Source of the DNA: Saposhnikovia divaricata | Taxonomy: Eukaryota > Streptophyta > Magnoliopsida > Apiales > Apiaceae | Assembly: GCA_036435485.1 (NCBI GenBank) | Contig: CM071598.1 | Location: 140,596,148 to 140,660,147 of the forward strand | Length of the DNA: 64,000 nt | Reading direction: 5' to 3' | Shown: one piece after another, positions 33,135 to 46,400 of the stretch | How the letters are laid out: each line of letters begins with the position of its first letter | How positions within the stretch are numbered: position 1 is the first letter of the stretch | Translations under genes and position numbers: made by a program | Notes under the pieces: generated by a model | The model's input: only the letters and a program-made list of their open reading frames with translations | Told to the model about the DNA's origin: nothing | Database searches by the model: none

Positions 33135-33619
33135 TAACCATGAAATAAGTTAATTCTATATTATAATATAAATATGTGAGTGAAAAAAAAATGTGTGTAT
33201 ATGTTAACGTTCAGAGATGGTACAAGGAGCTTGGTATTGTTAACATGTTTAGTAAACTAACATGTTCTCCCGCGAGTTGTACACCGCAGCTAAACAAACA
33301 CAACCTGCGGTGTCCGTCAAGCGCTAACTACCCTGTTTTTGCATTTTGGTACAAGAACTTTCACACCGCAGTTTGTCACTATGCACCGCCAGCTTCTTTT
33401 TAATTCTTTAAGTCCCTCAACAGGATCCAGCACCACAGAGAGGAGGTTTTAAACCATGGGTAACCATGCAAATCACAATAAAACAATTTTTTTCTTTTTC
33501 ACCTGAAACACTTCACACAAAAATAAAATAAAATACAAAAATTCTACCTAAAAAATTGAAAGATTTTTTTTCGCTTTTAACTAATTAAATTTTTTTTAAA
33601 AGAAGTTGTACAACAACCT

Positions 33620-36600
33620 TGGGTTGCATCCCAAGAAGCGCTTATTTAGAGTCATTAGCTTGATTTCTAACCTCGATTTAGATGTCCGTGGAGGGATTGG
33701 GGATATAGAGTGTCTCTATTCCACCAATAAATGCCCCTTCAACATATAATTTCAAGCGCTGACCATTAACCGTAAACTTTGTTCTATCTTTCCCCATAAT
33801 TTCAACAGCACCATGAAATTTAACTTGAGTTACAATGAACGGTCCCGATTACCTAGATTTAAGCTTCCCAGGAAAGAGTCGTAACCTTGAATTAAATAGC
33901 AATACCTTGTCACCAACTTGAAAATTTCGTCGTTGGATCACTTTGTCATGCATTCTCTTTGTTCTTTCCTTGTAGAGTCGGGAACTGTCATAAGCATCAA
34001 ATCGAAGCTCATCTAATTCATTAATCTGAAGAATCCTTGCTTCTCTTGCAGCCTTCAAATCCATGTTGAGCTCCTTTATAGCCCAAAAAGCATGATGTTC
34101 AAGCTCAACTGGTAAGTGACATGCCTTGCTATAGACTAACCGGTATGGAGTAGTGCCAATGAGGGTCTTATAAGCTGTCCGGTAAGCCCACAAAGCATCA
34201 TCTAGCTTCAAGTACCAATCTTTTCGAGACTTTGCCACCACTTTCTCCAAGATACTTTTCATTTGACGATTTGAAACCTCTACCTGGCCACTTGTCTGAG
34301 GATGATAAGCTAAACCAACCTTGTGAGTGACACCATATTTCTTCAACAAATTTTCAAATTGTCTTTGGAGAAAATAAGAACCGCCATCACTGATCACAGC
34401 CCTTGGAACTCCAAAATGTGGGAAGATGATTTTCTTGAAGAGCTTCATAACTACCTTAGAATCAATTATTGGTGATGCAATAGCTTCAACCCAATTGGAT
34501 ACGTAGTCAACTGCAACCAAGATGTACTTCATCCTACAAGAAGTTGGGAAAGGTCCCATGAAATCAATTCCCCATACATCAAAGATTTGAACTTCTAGAA
34601 TACCAGTTTGTGGCATCTCATGGCGTTTAGAAATATTACTCGTTCTTTGGCATGCATCACAAGCCAAACAGAAAGCACGAGTATCCCTAAATAGAGAAGG
34701 CCAAAAGAAACCAGATTGAAGTACCTTTGCAGCAGTATTAGAAGGACCATGGTGACCTCCACAAGCAAGAGAATGACAATGTCTCAGAATGTCATTTACT
34801 TCATATTCTGGGATGCATCTACGAAAGATCCCATCAGCACACTTGAGATACAAGAAAGGGTCATCCCAAAAGTATTGTTTATCATCGTGATTGAACCGTT
34901 TTCGTTGTTGATAAGTTAAGTCTGGAGGGTGAGAGCCACTAACACAGAAATTGCAAAGTCTGCATACCAAGGAGTTTTAGTAGCAACAGAAAATAGGTGA
35001 TCATCTGGGAAAGAATTGTCAATGGGAGTGTCTGATGCAATATCTGATTTGAAGCGTAGCCGTGAGAGATGATCTGCAACCACGTTCTCAGCACCTTTCT
35101 TGTCCTTGATTTCTAAGTCAAATTCTTGGAGTAACAGAATCCAACGAATAAGCCTTGGTTTTGCTTCTTTCTTAGCCAATAGATATTTCAGTGCAGAATG
35201 ATCAGTGTGAACGATGACTTTAGAACCAATGAGATAGGTTCGAAACTTGTCAAGAGCATAGACCACATCTAAGAGTTTCTTCTCAGTTGTAGCATAGTTC
35301 ACCTGAGCTTCATCCAAGGTTTTACTTGCATTATAGATGGCATGCAATACCTTATCTTTTCTTTGACCGAGAACTGCTCCAACTGCATAATCACTGGCAC
35401 CACACATGATTTCAAATGGAAGATTCTGATCTGGAGGTTGTATGATTGGTGCAGTTACCAAAGCATTCTTTATCCTGTAAAAAGATTCTAGACAAGTATC
35501 AGTAAACTCAAAGGTGACATCCTTAAGCAACAATTGAGTGAGGGGTTTTGCAATTTTTAAAAAATCTTTAATAAAGTGTCGATAAAACCCAGCATGACCT
35601 AAGAAACTTCTCACTCCCTTCACATTAACAGGGGGAGGAAGTTTCTCGATCACCTCAATTTTTGCTTTGTAAACTTGGATGCCACGTTCAGATATAAGAT
35701 GACCAAGTACCACTCCTTCGTTGACCATGAAGTGGCACTTTTCCCAATATAAGACCAAATTTACCTCTTCATGGCGTTTAAGCATTTTACAAAGATTATG
35801 CAAACATTCATCAAAATCAGAACCATAAACACTGAAATCATCCATAAACATTTCCATAATAGACTCAATGAAATCAGAAAATATGGCTATCATGCAACGC
35901 CGGAAAGTAGCAGGGGCAGTACACAATCCAAAAGGCAATATTCGATAGGCAAAGGTACCATATGGACAAGTAAAAGTAGTCTTCTCTTGATCATCAAGAT
36001 GTATAGGGATCTGAAAGAACCCTGAGTATCTATCTAAATAGCAAAAGAACTTATGTTTAGCAAGTGTTTCAAGCATCTGATCTATGAAAGGGAGAGGGAA
36101 ATAATCTTTTTTAGTAGCGGTGTTTAACCTGCGATAGTCAATACACATTCGCCAATTTGTGACAACTCTAGTGGGGATTAATTCAGTTTTATCATTCCTA
36201 ACCACTGTAGTCCCTCCTTTCTTAGGAACAACTTGAACCGGGCTTACCCATTTTGAATCAAAAATTGGATAGATGATGTCCGCATCAAGTAGTTTAAGGA
36301 CTTCCTTTTTAACTACCTCTTGCATATTAGGGTTCAAGCGACGTTGTCCCTGGATGCAGGGTTTATGATCCTCACCAAGATTAATTCTATGCATGCAAAA
36401 GTCTGGGCTAATCCCTTTAAGATCATCCATACTATACCCAATAGCTTTTTTTTATGCATACACAACACAGTGAGAAGCTTAGAAATCTGATTATCATCAA
36501 GTTTAGAGCTAAAAATCACAGAAAATGACTCATCATCATTAAGAAACACATATTTGAGATTAGATTGCAAAAGTTTTAACTCTAACTTCTTTTCCTGTGG

Positions 36601-37435
36601 TTTATCACTAGAAGTGATAGTGCTGGTTACCTCACAATTTTTTCTCGGATCAGCCTCACCATCCAACTCAAGGATCAATGAATCAATCTCAGCATGTCCT
36701 TTTCCTTCTGAAGCTTCAAGCACAAGAACTGCTTCTAACAATCATTCAATAAAACATGAGGTAACTCATCTTGAACAATCTCATCTATGACATCAATCCT
36801 GCAACATGTATTCTCAAGCAAAGGGGACTTAAGAGCAGAGGTTGGAGTAAAAGTAATTTTATCATCACCAACACTCAAAGTAAGAGACCCATTTTTAACA
36901 TCAATAACAACACCTGCAGTACAGAGAAATGGTCTACCTAAAATAATAGGTATTTGGCTATCTTCTTCCATATCCAAAACTACAAAGTCTACAGGAATAT
37001 AGAATTTTCCAACCCTGACAGGCACATCCTCTAAAATTCCAAGTGGATATTTTATAGAATGATCTGCCATTTGCAATGTCATTTGTGTACATTTCAGTTC
37101 CCCCATGTTTAATTTTTAAAAAATTGAGAGAGGTATGACAGAGACGCTAGCGCCTAAGTCACATAAAGCTTTGTCAATAAATAATGCACCTAAATGACAT
37201 GGGATTGAAAAACTTCCAGGATCTTTAAGTTTAGGTGGAGACTTATTTTGTAAAATAGCACTACACTCTTCAGTAAAAGCTGTTGTCTCCACCTCACCAA
37301 AAGATCTTTTTTTGTGAGAATATCCTTTAGAAACTTTGCATATGATGGAACTTGAGAAATTAAGTCAGTGAAAGGAACTGTTACCTCAAGATTCTTGACA
37401 AGTACCATAAACTTACAAAACTGTTGATCCACCTT
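33620..37435 (-). pseudogene. Athila protease-RT-RNase H-integrase region, disrupted
   Basis: Element polyprotein on the minus strand. In order: a gag tail FTDLISQVPSYAKFLKDIL; aspartic protease LCDLGASVSVIPL (near 37170-37110); ILGRPFLCTAGVVIDV; RT with RRLNPNMQEVV, VSPVQVVPKKGG, WRMCIDYRRLN, YGTFAYRILPFGLCTAP and the catalytic FMDDFSVYG; RNase H-like DYAVGAVLGQRKDK, HTDHSALKYL; the integrase HHCC finger and WGIDFMGPFP, VISDGGSYF, YHPQTSGQVEVSNRQ; ending SGPFIVTQVKFHG and VNGQRLK. Lesions: a frameshift in the A/T run near 37310, a stop in the protease (TTT TAA AAA near 37115), stops and shifts around 36735-36430 and 34920-34970, and a stop after PGKLKSR (33849). Element A inserted at its gag side. 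Confidence 0.88.
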
Positions 37436-37440
37436 AGTTC

Positions 37441-38191
37441 TGTTAGGAATAATTCATGAGTTGTGATGTTGAGAATAGAATTTTGCTAATACTTTTTGTA
37501 TATCCTGATCTTATAAAGGATTTAGCACTTTGTATAGGATATATGTGTTAGACAGTAATCTGTGGAGGTTAGTCAGGAACAGTGCGTCAGAGACTACATT
37601 TTAGGAACTAAGAGCAGATCCTGATACAGCAAGTCAGATCCTGATCAAATACTGATGGGATGATCAGATCCTGATGCAATGGGAAATCCTGATATCAGTC
37701 GTGTTACCGATGATGTCATTATGGATGCTACAGAAACTGGCAAGTGCTATAAACAGGATCGTTGTTTTGAAAAACAAGCAAGAAGATATCGTGAAGGAAA
37801 CGAATTCTCTATTGATGGAAACTATCAATTGGATGGCAGAACATTGTCATAGATAGATTATAATTCTGTTATTAGTTGATAGGTGGAATTATAAATACTC
37901 TCTCTATATTATTGTCAAAAGAGCGAATAGAGAAATATAGAGTGCATATCATGTGAAGCTCTTTATAAGGTTTATATTCGAGAGTTCGAAACAAACAGAG
38001 AGAGAGAGATTTGTATTGTCAGCAGCTGCTAAAGGTATTGTACACCTTTGGTAGAGTTTGTATTTGATTTATTTTAATACAAACAAAGTTTGATTCATTC
38101 GTTTGTTCTTGTTCATCTAATCAAGAAAAAATCAGACACGATTATATAACTTGTATTCAACCCCCCCTTCTACAAGTTATTCGAGTTAACA
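37441..38191 (+). repeat. 5' LTR of element A
   Basis: 751 bp, TGTTAGGAATAATTC to TTCGAGTTAACA. A TATA box (TATAAATA) is at 37890-37897. It carries five exact copies of ATCCTGAT (37502, 37618, 37638, 37668, 37686). It is 142 bp longer than the 3' LTR because of a segment at about 37694-37835 that the partner lacks. Confidence 0.95.
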
Positions 38192-38193
38192 AT

Positions 38194-38205
38194 TGGTATC
38201 AGAGC
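38194..38205 (+). other. primer-binding site of element A
   Basis: TGGTATCAGAGC, complementary to the 3' end of plant initiator tRNA-Met, two bases after the 5' LTR. Confidence 0.95.
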
Positions 38206-38240
38206 AGGTTGATTTCGAATAATCATAAAGATCTACAATC

Positions 38241-40400
38241 ATGTCTGGTTACAAGGATGGTAATACTAAGATCCCTATGCTCAAGAGAAACGAATATACT
38301 CTATGGGAAGTGAAGATGTTGCATCACCTGGAAGCAACAGATCCTGATTATCTTGACAGAATCAGAGATGGGCCTTTTGTTCCAACAAGGCTTGTTCCTC
38401 AAGCAATTGTCGAAGGAAAAGTTGTTCAAGAACATACAGCAGAGAAGCCTAAATCTGAATGGACAGATAAGGAAAAGGAGAACGTTCTTAAGGATGCTAA
38501 AGTGAGAAACATACTATTCAACAGTCTTGATTCTGTTCTCACTAACTATGTTCTCTCTTGTAAGACTGCTAAGGAGATATGGGACAATCTAAAGGTTCAA
38601 TATGAAGGAACAAAACCTGTCAGGAAGAATATGAGGACACTTCTCATACAACAGTATGAGTACTTTGAATCCAAGTCTGGTGAGTCACTTACTGACACCT
38701 TTGATAGATTTACTAAACTCATCAATGAGATGGCCATGCATGGTAAATATTATGACTTGGAGGATATGAATACGAAGTTCATGAAAGCTTTTCCTGAGTT
38801 CTACAATGAGAAGATATCTGCAATTGAGGAAGCTAATGATCTGGATGAAATATCATTAGAAGCAGTTTATGGAAAATTGAGAGATTATGAACTTGACAGG
38901 CAGCAGAAAAAGAGCAGGAGTGAAGGAAAGATGAAAACTGTTGCACTCACTGCTCAATCTGAATCAAAGAAGCTTCCAGAAGAAAAGTCTGAATCTACTG
39001 AAAGAGACTTGAGGAAGAAGAAGAGCAAAGAAAGTTCTGAGTCAGAGACTACAGATATAGACTCTGAAGATAATGATTCTGAATCAGAGATGCAAGAACT
39101 CTTTGCTATGTTTGCTAAAGCTTTCAAGAAAGGAAGATTCAACAGGAGAAGATTTAGCAAAAGCTCTTTTCAGAAGAAAAATGAGAAGAAGAGTGACAAA
39201 GGCAAAAGTACAATTATCAAGCTTGATAAAGCCAAGATCAAGTGCTTTAACTGCTGTGAGCATGGACACTTTGCTAGTGAGTGCAAGAAGCCTAGGAATT
39301 CAGGGAAGGGTAATGCACTCATGGTCACACAGAAGGATTGGGCAGACTCCAGTGATTCTGAAGATGAATTGGATTATGACAACATTGCATTGATGGTAAG
39401 TGCTTCAGACAAGCCTGGATCTCCAAAGAAAACTCCTTCATCTTCTGTTAAGGTATCACTTCACTCTCTTGATTCATTTGATAGCTTAGATTCTGATGAT
39501 ATTAGATCTATTCATGTTGAGTTTAAGAATCTTATGACTAATTTAAAAATTCTTGCTAGTGAAAAAGATGAACTTAAGGCTAAGAATGATGAATTAGTTA
39601 GTAGAAATAATTTTCTTGAATCTGAGTTAATTCAAATGGAAGAATATAGGTTAAGTTCTGATAAAGCTAAGCTTAATTATGGTGTTATCCTTGAGGCTTA
39701 TGACTATGTCAGAAAAGAACTAGAGGAAGAGAGAGATGTGATTAAAACCATTAACAATTCTGGTAAAAAGACTCAAGAAATCATTGAAAATCAAATTCTT
39801 GGCAAAGTTAATGGTTTAGGTTTTGATAAGGCTAGGCAAGAAGATACTATAGCTATTGTCAATGATGATAGTAAAATTGAAGCTAGCACATCTAAGTCTG
39901 AAGGTAAGAAGATAGCTTCTGAACCTAAACATGTTAAATTTGTTGATTCTAAAGGTACCCCAGTTGTGCACAAAAGAATTAACAATAGCAATTCAGATGA
40001 GAGAGTGTTAAAAAAACCTAAGAATGTCAACATAGGTTTTCTGTCTAAGTCCCAGTTGAAACAGAGACTAGAAAGTATTTCAGAGTCTAGCAAGATCAGA
40101 AGAAATGGGAATGGAAAAGAAGGTATTAACAAAGAGAATAATTACAAGAATGTACCTGATGCACCTAGGAAGAAATGCTATAAATGTGGAAATCATAATC
40201 ATTTGGCCCTAGACTGCAATCAAAAACCTTCTTGGAAAACTGAGTCCAGATTCCCCAAGACTCAGAGAATTCAATACCAACCACAAGAACCCTGTTATCA
40301 TTGTGGTAGTTTACTTCATTCCATTTATATGTGTAAGGAATATCATGAACTGTATTATGACTATTATTCTCTGAAATCTGAAACTCCTAGTCACAAATAG
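38241..40400 (+). CDS. Gag of element A
   Basis: Structural protein of the virus-like particle, 719 codons open from the first ATG after the primer-binding site. The N-terminal copia gag domain shows YTLWEVKMLHHLEATDPDYL and CKTAKEIWDNLKVQYEG. An acidic Ser/Glu-rich linker follows. A CCHC zinc knuckle reads CFNCCEHGHFASEC (about residue 335). Then comes a long coiled-coil-like region (residues 420-520) and a cluster of two more Cys-rich motifs, CYKCGNHNHLALDC and CYHCGSLLHSIYMC. The frame ends at TAG 40398-40400. It is open again for about 40 codons (to WVLKKF, about 40525) in the same frame, so the TAG may be a mutation. It is the only long intact gag in the nest. Confidence 0.9.
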   Translation: MSGYKDGNTKIPMLKRNEYTLWEVKMLHHLEATDPDYLDRIRDGPFVPTRLVPQAIVEGKVVQEHTAEKPKSEWTDKEKENVLKDAKVRNILFNSLDSVLTNYVLSCKTAKEIWDNLKVQYEGTKPVRKNMRTLLIQQYEYFESKSGESLTDTFDRFTKLINEMAMHGKYYDLEDMNTKFMKAFPEFYNEKISAIEEANDLDEISLEAVYGKLRDYELDRQQKKSRSEGKMKTVALTAQSESKKLPEEKSESTERDLRKKKSKESSESETTDIDSEDNDSESEMQELFAMFAKAFKKGRFNRRRFSKSSFQKKNEKKSDKGKSTIIKLDKAKIKCFNCCEHGHFASECKKPRNSGKGNALMVTQKDWADSSDSEDELDYDNIALMVSASDKPGSPKKTPSSSVKVSLHSLDSFDSLDSDDIRSIHVEFKNLMTNLKILASEKDELKAKNDELVSRNNFLESELIQMEEYRLSSDKAKLNYGVILEAYDYVRKELEEERDVIKTINNSGKKTQEIIENQILGKVNGLGFDKARQEDTIAIVNDDSKIEASTSKSEGKKIASEPKHVKFVDSKGTPVVHKRINNSNSDERVLKKPKNVNIGFLSKSQLKQRLESISESSKIRRNGNGKEGINKENNYKNVPDAPRKKCYKCGNHNHLALDCNQKPSWKTESRFPKTQRIQYQPQEPCYHCGSLLHSIYMCKEYHELYYDYYSLKSETPSHK

Positions 40401-40567
40401 TTTGTGAAATCAAAGTCTAAGGTTGACTCTGCAACAGGTAAATCAAAAGCAAAATCTTCAAAGCCTGTTGGTTCAAAATTTAGTAAGAAAGGATCCAATC
40501 AAAGTTGGGTCCTAAAAAAATTCTAACTAGCTACTTTTTGTTTGCAGGGCACTGGAAAGAAGTATTT

Positions 40568-41115
40568 TGTTAAATATAATTGATATGGTTAATATCAGTG
40601 TTTAAGTTTTACAGGGAAAAACAGAGTTTAACTTGAAACTGGAAGCAGTCAGAGTTTAGTTAAACTCTGACAGTTGGAAGCTCAACAGAGTTTGCTATAC
40701 GCTGACAAGATGAAGCAGCTAAACTCTGTTGAACAGAAGCGTTTGCTGGTCAGTAACAGAATTATTGAAGATAATTATGGAAGCGATATCTTTGAAGATT
40801 GGATAGCTGTCAAAGGAAGTCGTGCTGACTAGAAAGACGTGTAGCAATCATAATTGATAATATTTGTATAGCTAATTTATAGGAGTATCAATTATCGATT
40901 GTACGTAGCTGTATATCTTTATAAATACAGTTAGGTTAACCCTAGAAGGGTATCGATCGTGTAACACAATATCTTTTCATTATAACCTAAGCAGCTCCCT
41001 GTGATATTTTACATCACTGAGAGAGGAGTTAATTTTAAACAGTTTTAAAGTCTTTTAAGAACTTATTGTTATTCTCTCATACTTATTTGATTATAATTGT
41101 GTACTCGGCCTAACA
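40568..41115 (+). repeat. 5' LTR of element B
   Basis: TGTTAAATATAATTG to CTCGGCCTAACA, 548 bp. The TATA box TATAAATA is at 40920-40927. Five exact motif copies lie within about 110 bp: CAGAGTTT at 40622, 40650 and 40686, AAACTCTG at 40662 and 40721. Confidence 0.95.
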
Positions 41116-41117
41116 AT

Positions 41118-41129
41118 TGGTATCAAAGC
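41118..41129 (+). other. primer-binding site of element B
   Basis: TGGTATCAAAGC, one base different from the usual initiator-tRNA-Met site TGGTATCAGAGC, two bases after the LTR. Confidence 0.88.
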
Positions 41130-41182
41130 TTGATCTATTAATTTAATACAGTTTAAGATCCACACACACACAACTATAATCA

Positions 41183-43452
41183 ATGGCAGAAATTCCTCCT
41201 CCAACAATAGGCTCTAGTGCAGAGAAGGCTCAACCTGCAACTGTGAGCCGATATGAAACAATCAGGGTTCCTATTCTCAATCCAGCAGAATACTCAACCT
41301 GGAAGGTGAAAATGGCTATGTTTCTGGAGGCTACAGATCCAGAATATCTTGACAGAATTTATGAAGGCCCTCATAAGCCTACAAAATTATCTGTTGTTAC
41401 TACTGGACAGGAAGCGAAATCTATTCCAAAGGGGAAGAAAGATTTGACTCCTGGGGACATTTCATCCATTGCTAAGGATGCAAAGGTTAGACATCTGCTT
41501 CATAGTTCATTGGATAATGTTATGTCTAACAAAGTGATCAATTGTAAAACTGCAAAAGAGATCTGGGATGCTTTGGAGGTTAGATGTCAGGGAACTGCTG
41601 CAATCAAGAAGAATAGAAGGAACATACTCACACAGGAGTATGAACACTTTGAGGCTAAATCTGAAGAATCAATGACAGAAACCTTTGACAGATTCTGTAA
41701 GCTACTTAATGATCTGTCACTGGTTAATAAATAATATGATCTAGAAGATTAAAATCTCAAGTTTCTTCTTTCTCTACCTGAAAAGTGGGATGTTAAGACA
41801 ACCACTATTAGAGACAACTATGATCTGGCTAATACTGATATTGATGAGATCTATGGGTTGCTCAAGACTCATGAACTGGAAATGGAACAGAGAAGCAGAA
41901 GATCAGGCAGGAAGTCAAAGTCTGTTGCTCTAAGAGTTGAAGAAAGACCCTCAAAGAAGGAAGCATCAAGGAAGAAAGCAAAAGGAAAAGCTTTGGTCAT
42001 TCATTCTGAAAGTGAGTCATCAAAATCTGATGTTGACTCAAACACAGATGGATCATCTGATTCTGAAGATGATGAGGAAATGATGCAAATGATGCTTTGA
42101 TGGTAAAGACCTTCAAGAAGATGGGATTCAAGAACTTCAAGAAAGGGAAGAGATTCTCCAAGAATGATTCAAAGTCTGACAGGAAGAATTTCAGCAAATC
42201 TGAGAGAAAGGATACCAAATCTGGGAAAAGAGACAAGTCTAAGATTCAATGCTACAAGTGTAAGGAGATGGGTCACTATGCTCCTGAGTGCAAGAAGGGT
42301 AAAACTGAGAAGGCACTCTTCACTAAAGGCAGAGATTGGGCAGACACCTCTGACTCAGATGAGGATGTGAACTATGCTCTCATGGCTACTACTGTTGATG
42401 AAGCTGAAGATTCTGAAAACAAGGTACCTCTAACTACCTATGCTTGTAATATTGATGATATAACTGAATTACGAATATATCGTAAGGCTTTGCATATCAG
42501 TTATAGGGATCAGACTTTAGAGAATGAGAGAATCAAAACTGAGAATTCTGAACTCAAAGAGAGAAATAAGGTTGTAGAAGAGAAACTTGCTAACATGCAG
42601 CAAGTTCAAAAGGAGAGAGATGATGTTGTCTATCTTGAACAAGAGTTGTTAAGTAAGTATAAACAACTAGAATCTGAATTGGAGAAGGCAAATCACATTA
42701 TTAAAACTTGGACTCACTCAGGAAAAGACACTCAAGAAGTTTTTCAATCTGACACTGTAGGTCTAGGTTATTCTGAGGAAGATGAACTTAGGTTTCAGAA
42801 TACAGTCAAGATTAGACCACCTCTTCCACCTAAGAAATTTGGAACATTTGTTAATGGAATAAGTGAACCTAGGTTTGAATGTGGTAAAGAAGCTGTTAAG
42901 AAAGAACCAGTAAAAACTAGTGTTAAACAGGTTAATATTGGTTTAATGACAGATAAACAACTTAAGCATAAGCTTAAGGAGTTAAAATCTGTTAAGAAAC
43001 AGAAAGTGTCTAGAAAGAACAGAAATGGTAAAATAGGCATCACTCAAGGTAATTATCCAATGCTTGCTACTTTAGCTCCAAGAAAGACATGTCATAACTG
43101 TGGTAGCACTAACCATCTTGCTAGCTTTTGCAGGAAGAACAAAAACATTAATTCTTTACCTTCCAAGTCTGAAGTAAAGAAAGATAATATTAGAACTAGA
43201 CCACAGACTTTATGCAAACACTGTGGAAGCACTTGGCATTCTACTTATACTTGCAGAAATTATCATGCTATTTATCATAATTACTATGAACTGAAACCTA
43301 ATCTGAAATGGGTTAGGGTTAATTCTGCAAGTGTAAACTCTGATAAAGTTAGCTTAAACTCTGATAGTGTAAATTCAGCTGCTAAAGCTAACAAAATTAA
43401 GAAAGCCAAAGGATCCAAGCAAGTCTGGATCCTTAAATCTAATCTTCAGTAA
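41183..43452 (+). pseudogene. gag of element B, disrupted
   Basis: Same layout as the gag of A: VPILNPAEYSTWKVKMAMFL, CKTAKEIWDALEVRCQG, a basic and acidic linker, zinc knuckle CYKCKEMGHYAPEC, a coiled-coil-like region and two terminal Cys-rich motifs, CHNCGSTNHLASFC and CKHCGSTWHSTYTC. Lesions: TAA at 41732-41734 and another TAA shortly after (in YDLED*NLKF), and a frame change near 42095. The last part (42097-43452) is open. Near its end Asn-Ser-Asp repeats are encoded by AACTCTGAT, part of the dispersed motif. Confidence 0.85.
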
Positions 43453-43462
43453 TTGTTTGTGA

Positions 43463-46400
43463 TTGCAGGGCATCAGGGAAAGTATCCTAGTCGTGGACAG
43501 TGGATGTTCAGGACACATGACTGGAAATAAAGCCCTGCTATCAGAGTATGTGGAGAAGGCTGGCCCAAGAGTTTCCTATGGAGATGGCAACATAGGACAT
43601 ACTCTGGGATATGGCAATATCAATCTTGGAAGTGTCATCATCACAAATGTAGCTCTGGTTCCAGGACTCAAGCATGATCTGCTATCTGTGAGTCAAATCT
43701 GTGACAGAGGTTTTCATGTAGATTTTCAACCTGAATACTATGAGGTTATCAGCAAAACCACGGGGAAAGTTGTTTTAGTTTGACAAAGGCGCAACAATAT
43801 CTATGAAGCAAGTTTGTTGACAAACTCTGATGGAAAAACTATGTGCCTGTCAACAAGAATGTCCAATGAAGAGAGTTGGAATTGGCATAAGAAACTCTCT
43901 CATTTGAATCTGAACAACATCAATGAGCTGATAAGAAAGGATCTTGTTAGAGGACTTCCAAAGTCTTTGTTAAATGTTGATGGTCTGTGTGATTCATGTC
44001 AAAAGGCCAAACAGAGGAAGACTTCTTTCAAGAGCAAATCTGAATCTTCAATTGTTGATCTATATCATCTTCTACATGTTGATCTCTTTGGACCAGTGAA
44101 TGTCCTGTCAATTGGAAGGAAGAAATATGCACTAGTCATTGTTGATGAATATACCAAATACACTTGGGTGTATTTTCTAGCAAAGAAGGATGAAACTGCA
44201 ATAACTCTGATGGAGCATGTAAAGCTACTAGATAAAGGATCAAAACACAAAGTCAAAATAATCAGAAGTGATAATGGAACTGAATTCAGAAATGCAACAA
44301 TGGAAGAATTCTGCAAGAACAGAGGATTGAAGCAAGAGTTTTCTGCACCTGGTACGCCACATCAAAATGGTGTAGTTGAGAGGAAGAACAGAACATTGAT
44401 AGAAGCTGCCAGAACTATGCTTGATGAAGCAAAATTGCCAACCTATTTCTGGGCAGAAGCAGTTCAAACTGCCTGTTTTACTCAAAATGCTACACTGATC
44501 AACAAACATGGAAAAACACCATATGAGATGGTGAGGAAAAGAAGCCAAACCTGAAATATTTTCATATTTTTGGGTGCAAATGCTTTGTGTTGAAAACTCA
44601 TCCTGAACAGTTGACTAAATTTGAGTTGAAAGCAGAAGAAGGAATTTTTTTTGGCTATCCAGTATCAACTAAGGCATTCAGAGTTTATAATCTGAGAACA
44701 AAAGTGATTATGGAATCTATTCAAGTGTCATTTGATGACAAGAAAATCACTGGACTTGAAGGTGTTGATGAACATGATCAGTTGCATTTTGAAAATGAAG
44801 ATCTAATCTCTGATGAAATAAACTCTGATGAAACCAGTCCAACAAACTCTGTTGATGCAAACTCTGAACCTCTACTGGTACACATAGAAGAAATAGTACA
44901 GCCAGAACAAAGAGGAGAACCAGTTGAGGGGGAGCATGATCATAGTGATGACTCAAATTCTGATAGTGAGTCAATTGAAAAATCTGGATCAAACTCAAAC
45001 TCTGAAAGTCCAAAGTCTGACAGTTCAAACTCTGAGCGATCAAATTCAGGGGGAGCCTCAGAAAATGAAGAAAGGCAACAATATGATCAGGAGAACATTG
45101 ATCAAGGGGAAGGATCAACTGTTGACAGAAGTCATTTACCTTCAGCTAGGAAATGGACAAAATCTCACACACCTGATTTAATAATTGGAGATCCAGATGC
45201 AAAAGTCAGGACAAGAAGTGCTACAACAAATGAATGTCTATTTCATGCATTTCTATCCGAATCTGAACCAAAGAAAGTGGAAGAAGCTCTTCAAGATGCT
45301 GACTGGATAACAGCAATGCAGGAGGAGTTAAATGAATTTGAGAGAAATGAAGTATGGACCCTTGTACCTAGACCAAAGAATAGATCTGTTATTGGTACTA
45401 GATGGGTTTTCAGAAACAAAACTGACAGTGATGGGGTTGTTACAAGAAACAAGGCCAGACTTGTGGCCAAAGGCTATTCACAGCAAGAAGGCATAGACTC
45501 TGATGAAACTTTTGCTCCAGTTGCAAGGTTGGAGGAAATAATAATCTTTCTAGCATATGCTTCTCACAAGAAATTCAAGGTTTTTCAGATGGATGTGAAA
45601 AGTGCTTTTCTGAATGGAAAACTTGAAGAAGAAGTGTTTGTTGAACAACCACCAGGATTTGTAGATCCCAAGTATCCAGATTATGTCTACAGGCTTGACA
45701 GGGCACTCTATGGACTTAAGCAGGCACCAAGAGCATGGTATGAAACTCTAGCTCAATTTCTTTTAGAAAGTGGTTTCAACAGAGGTACAATTGATAAAAC
45801 CTTGTTCTACTTCAATCTTGGTAGTGATCTGTTATTAGTTCAAATATATGTAGATGACATAATCTTTGGATCTACTAATGATAAACTCTGTAAGAAGTTT
45901 GCCAAGCTCATGCAGTCCATGTATCAAATGAGCATGATGGGAGAGCTTAGTTAGTTTCTAGGGCTACAGGTGAAGCAAACAGATGATGGAATCTTTATTA
46001 ATCAAGCAAAATATACCAGAAATCTTCTCAAGAAATTTGGCATGCTTGACTGCTCATCTGCAACAACTCCCATGGCAACAGCAACAAAGTTGGATGGAGA
46101 CACAGGTTCACCAGTGGATATGACAAGCTATAGAGGGATGATTGGGTCTCTTCTTTATCTAACAGCAAGCAGACCTGACATCATGTATGCAACATGTCTT
46201 TGTGCAAGATTTCAGGCAGATCCAAGAGAACCACATCTGACAGCTGTTAAGAGAATTCTCAAATATCTTAAGGGCACCATAACTTTAGGTTTGTGGTATC
46301 CAAGAGAATCAGACTTCAAGCTACTTGGTTACTCTGATGCAGACTTTGCAGGCTGTAAGATAGACTGAAAAAGTACCAGTGGAAGTTGTCAATTTCTTGG

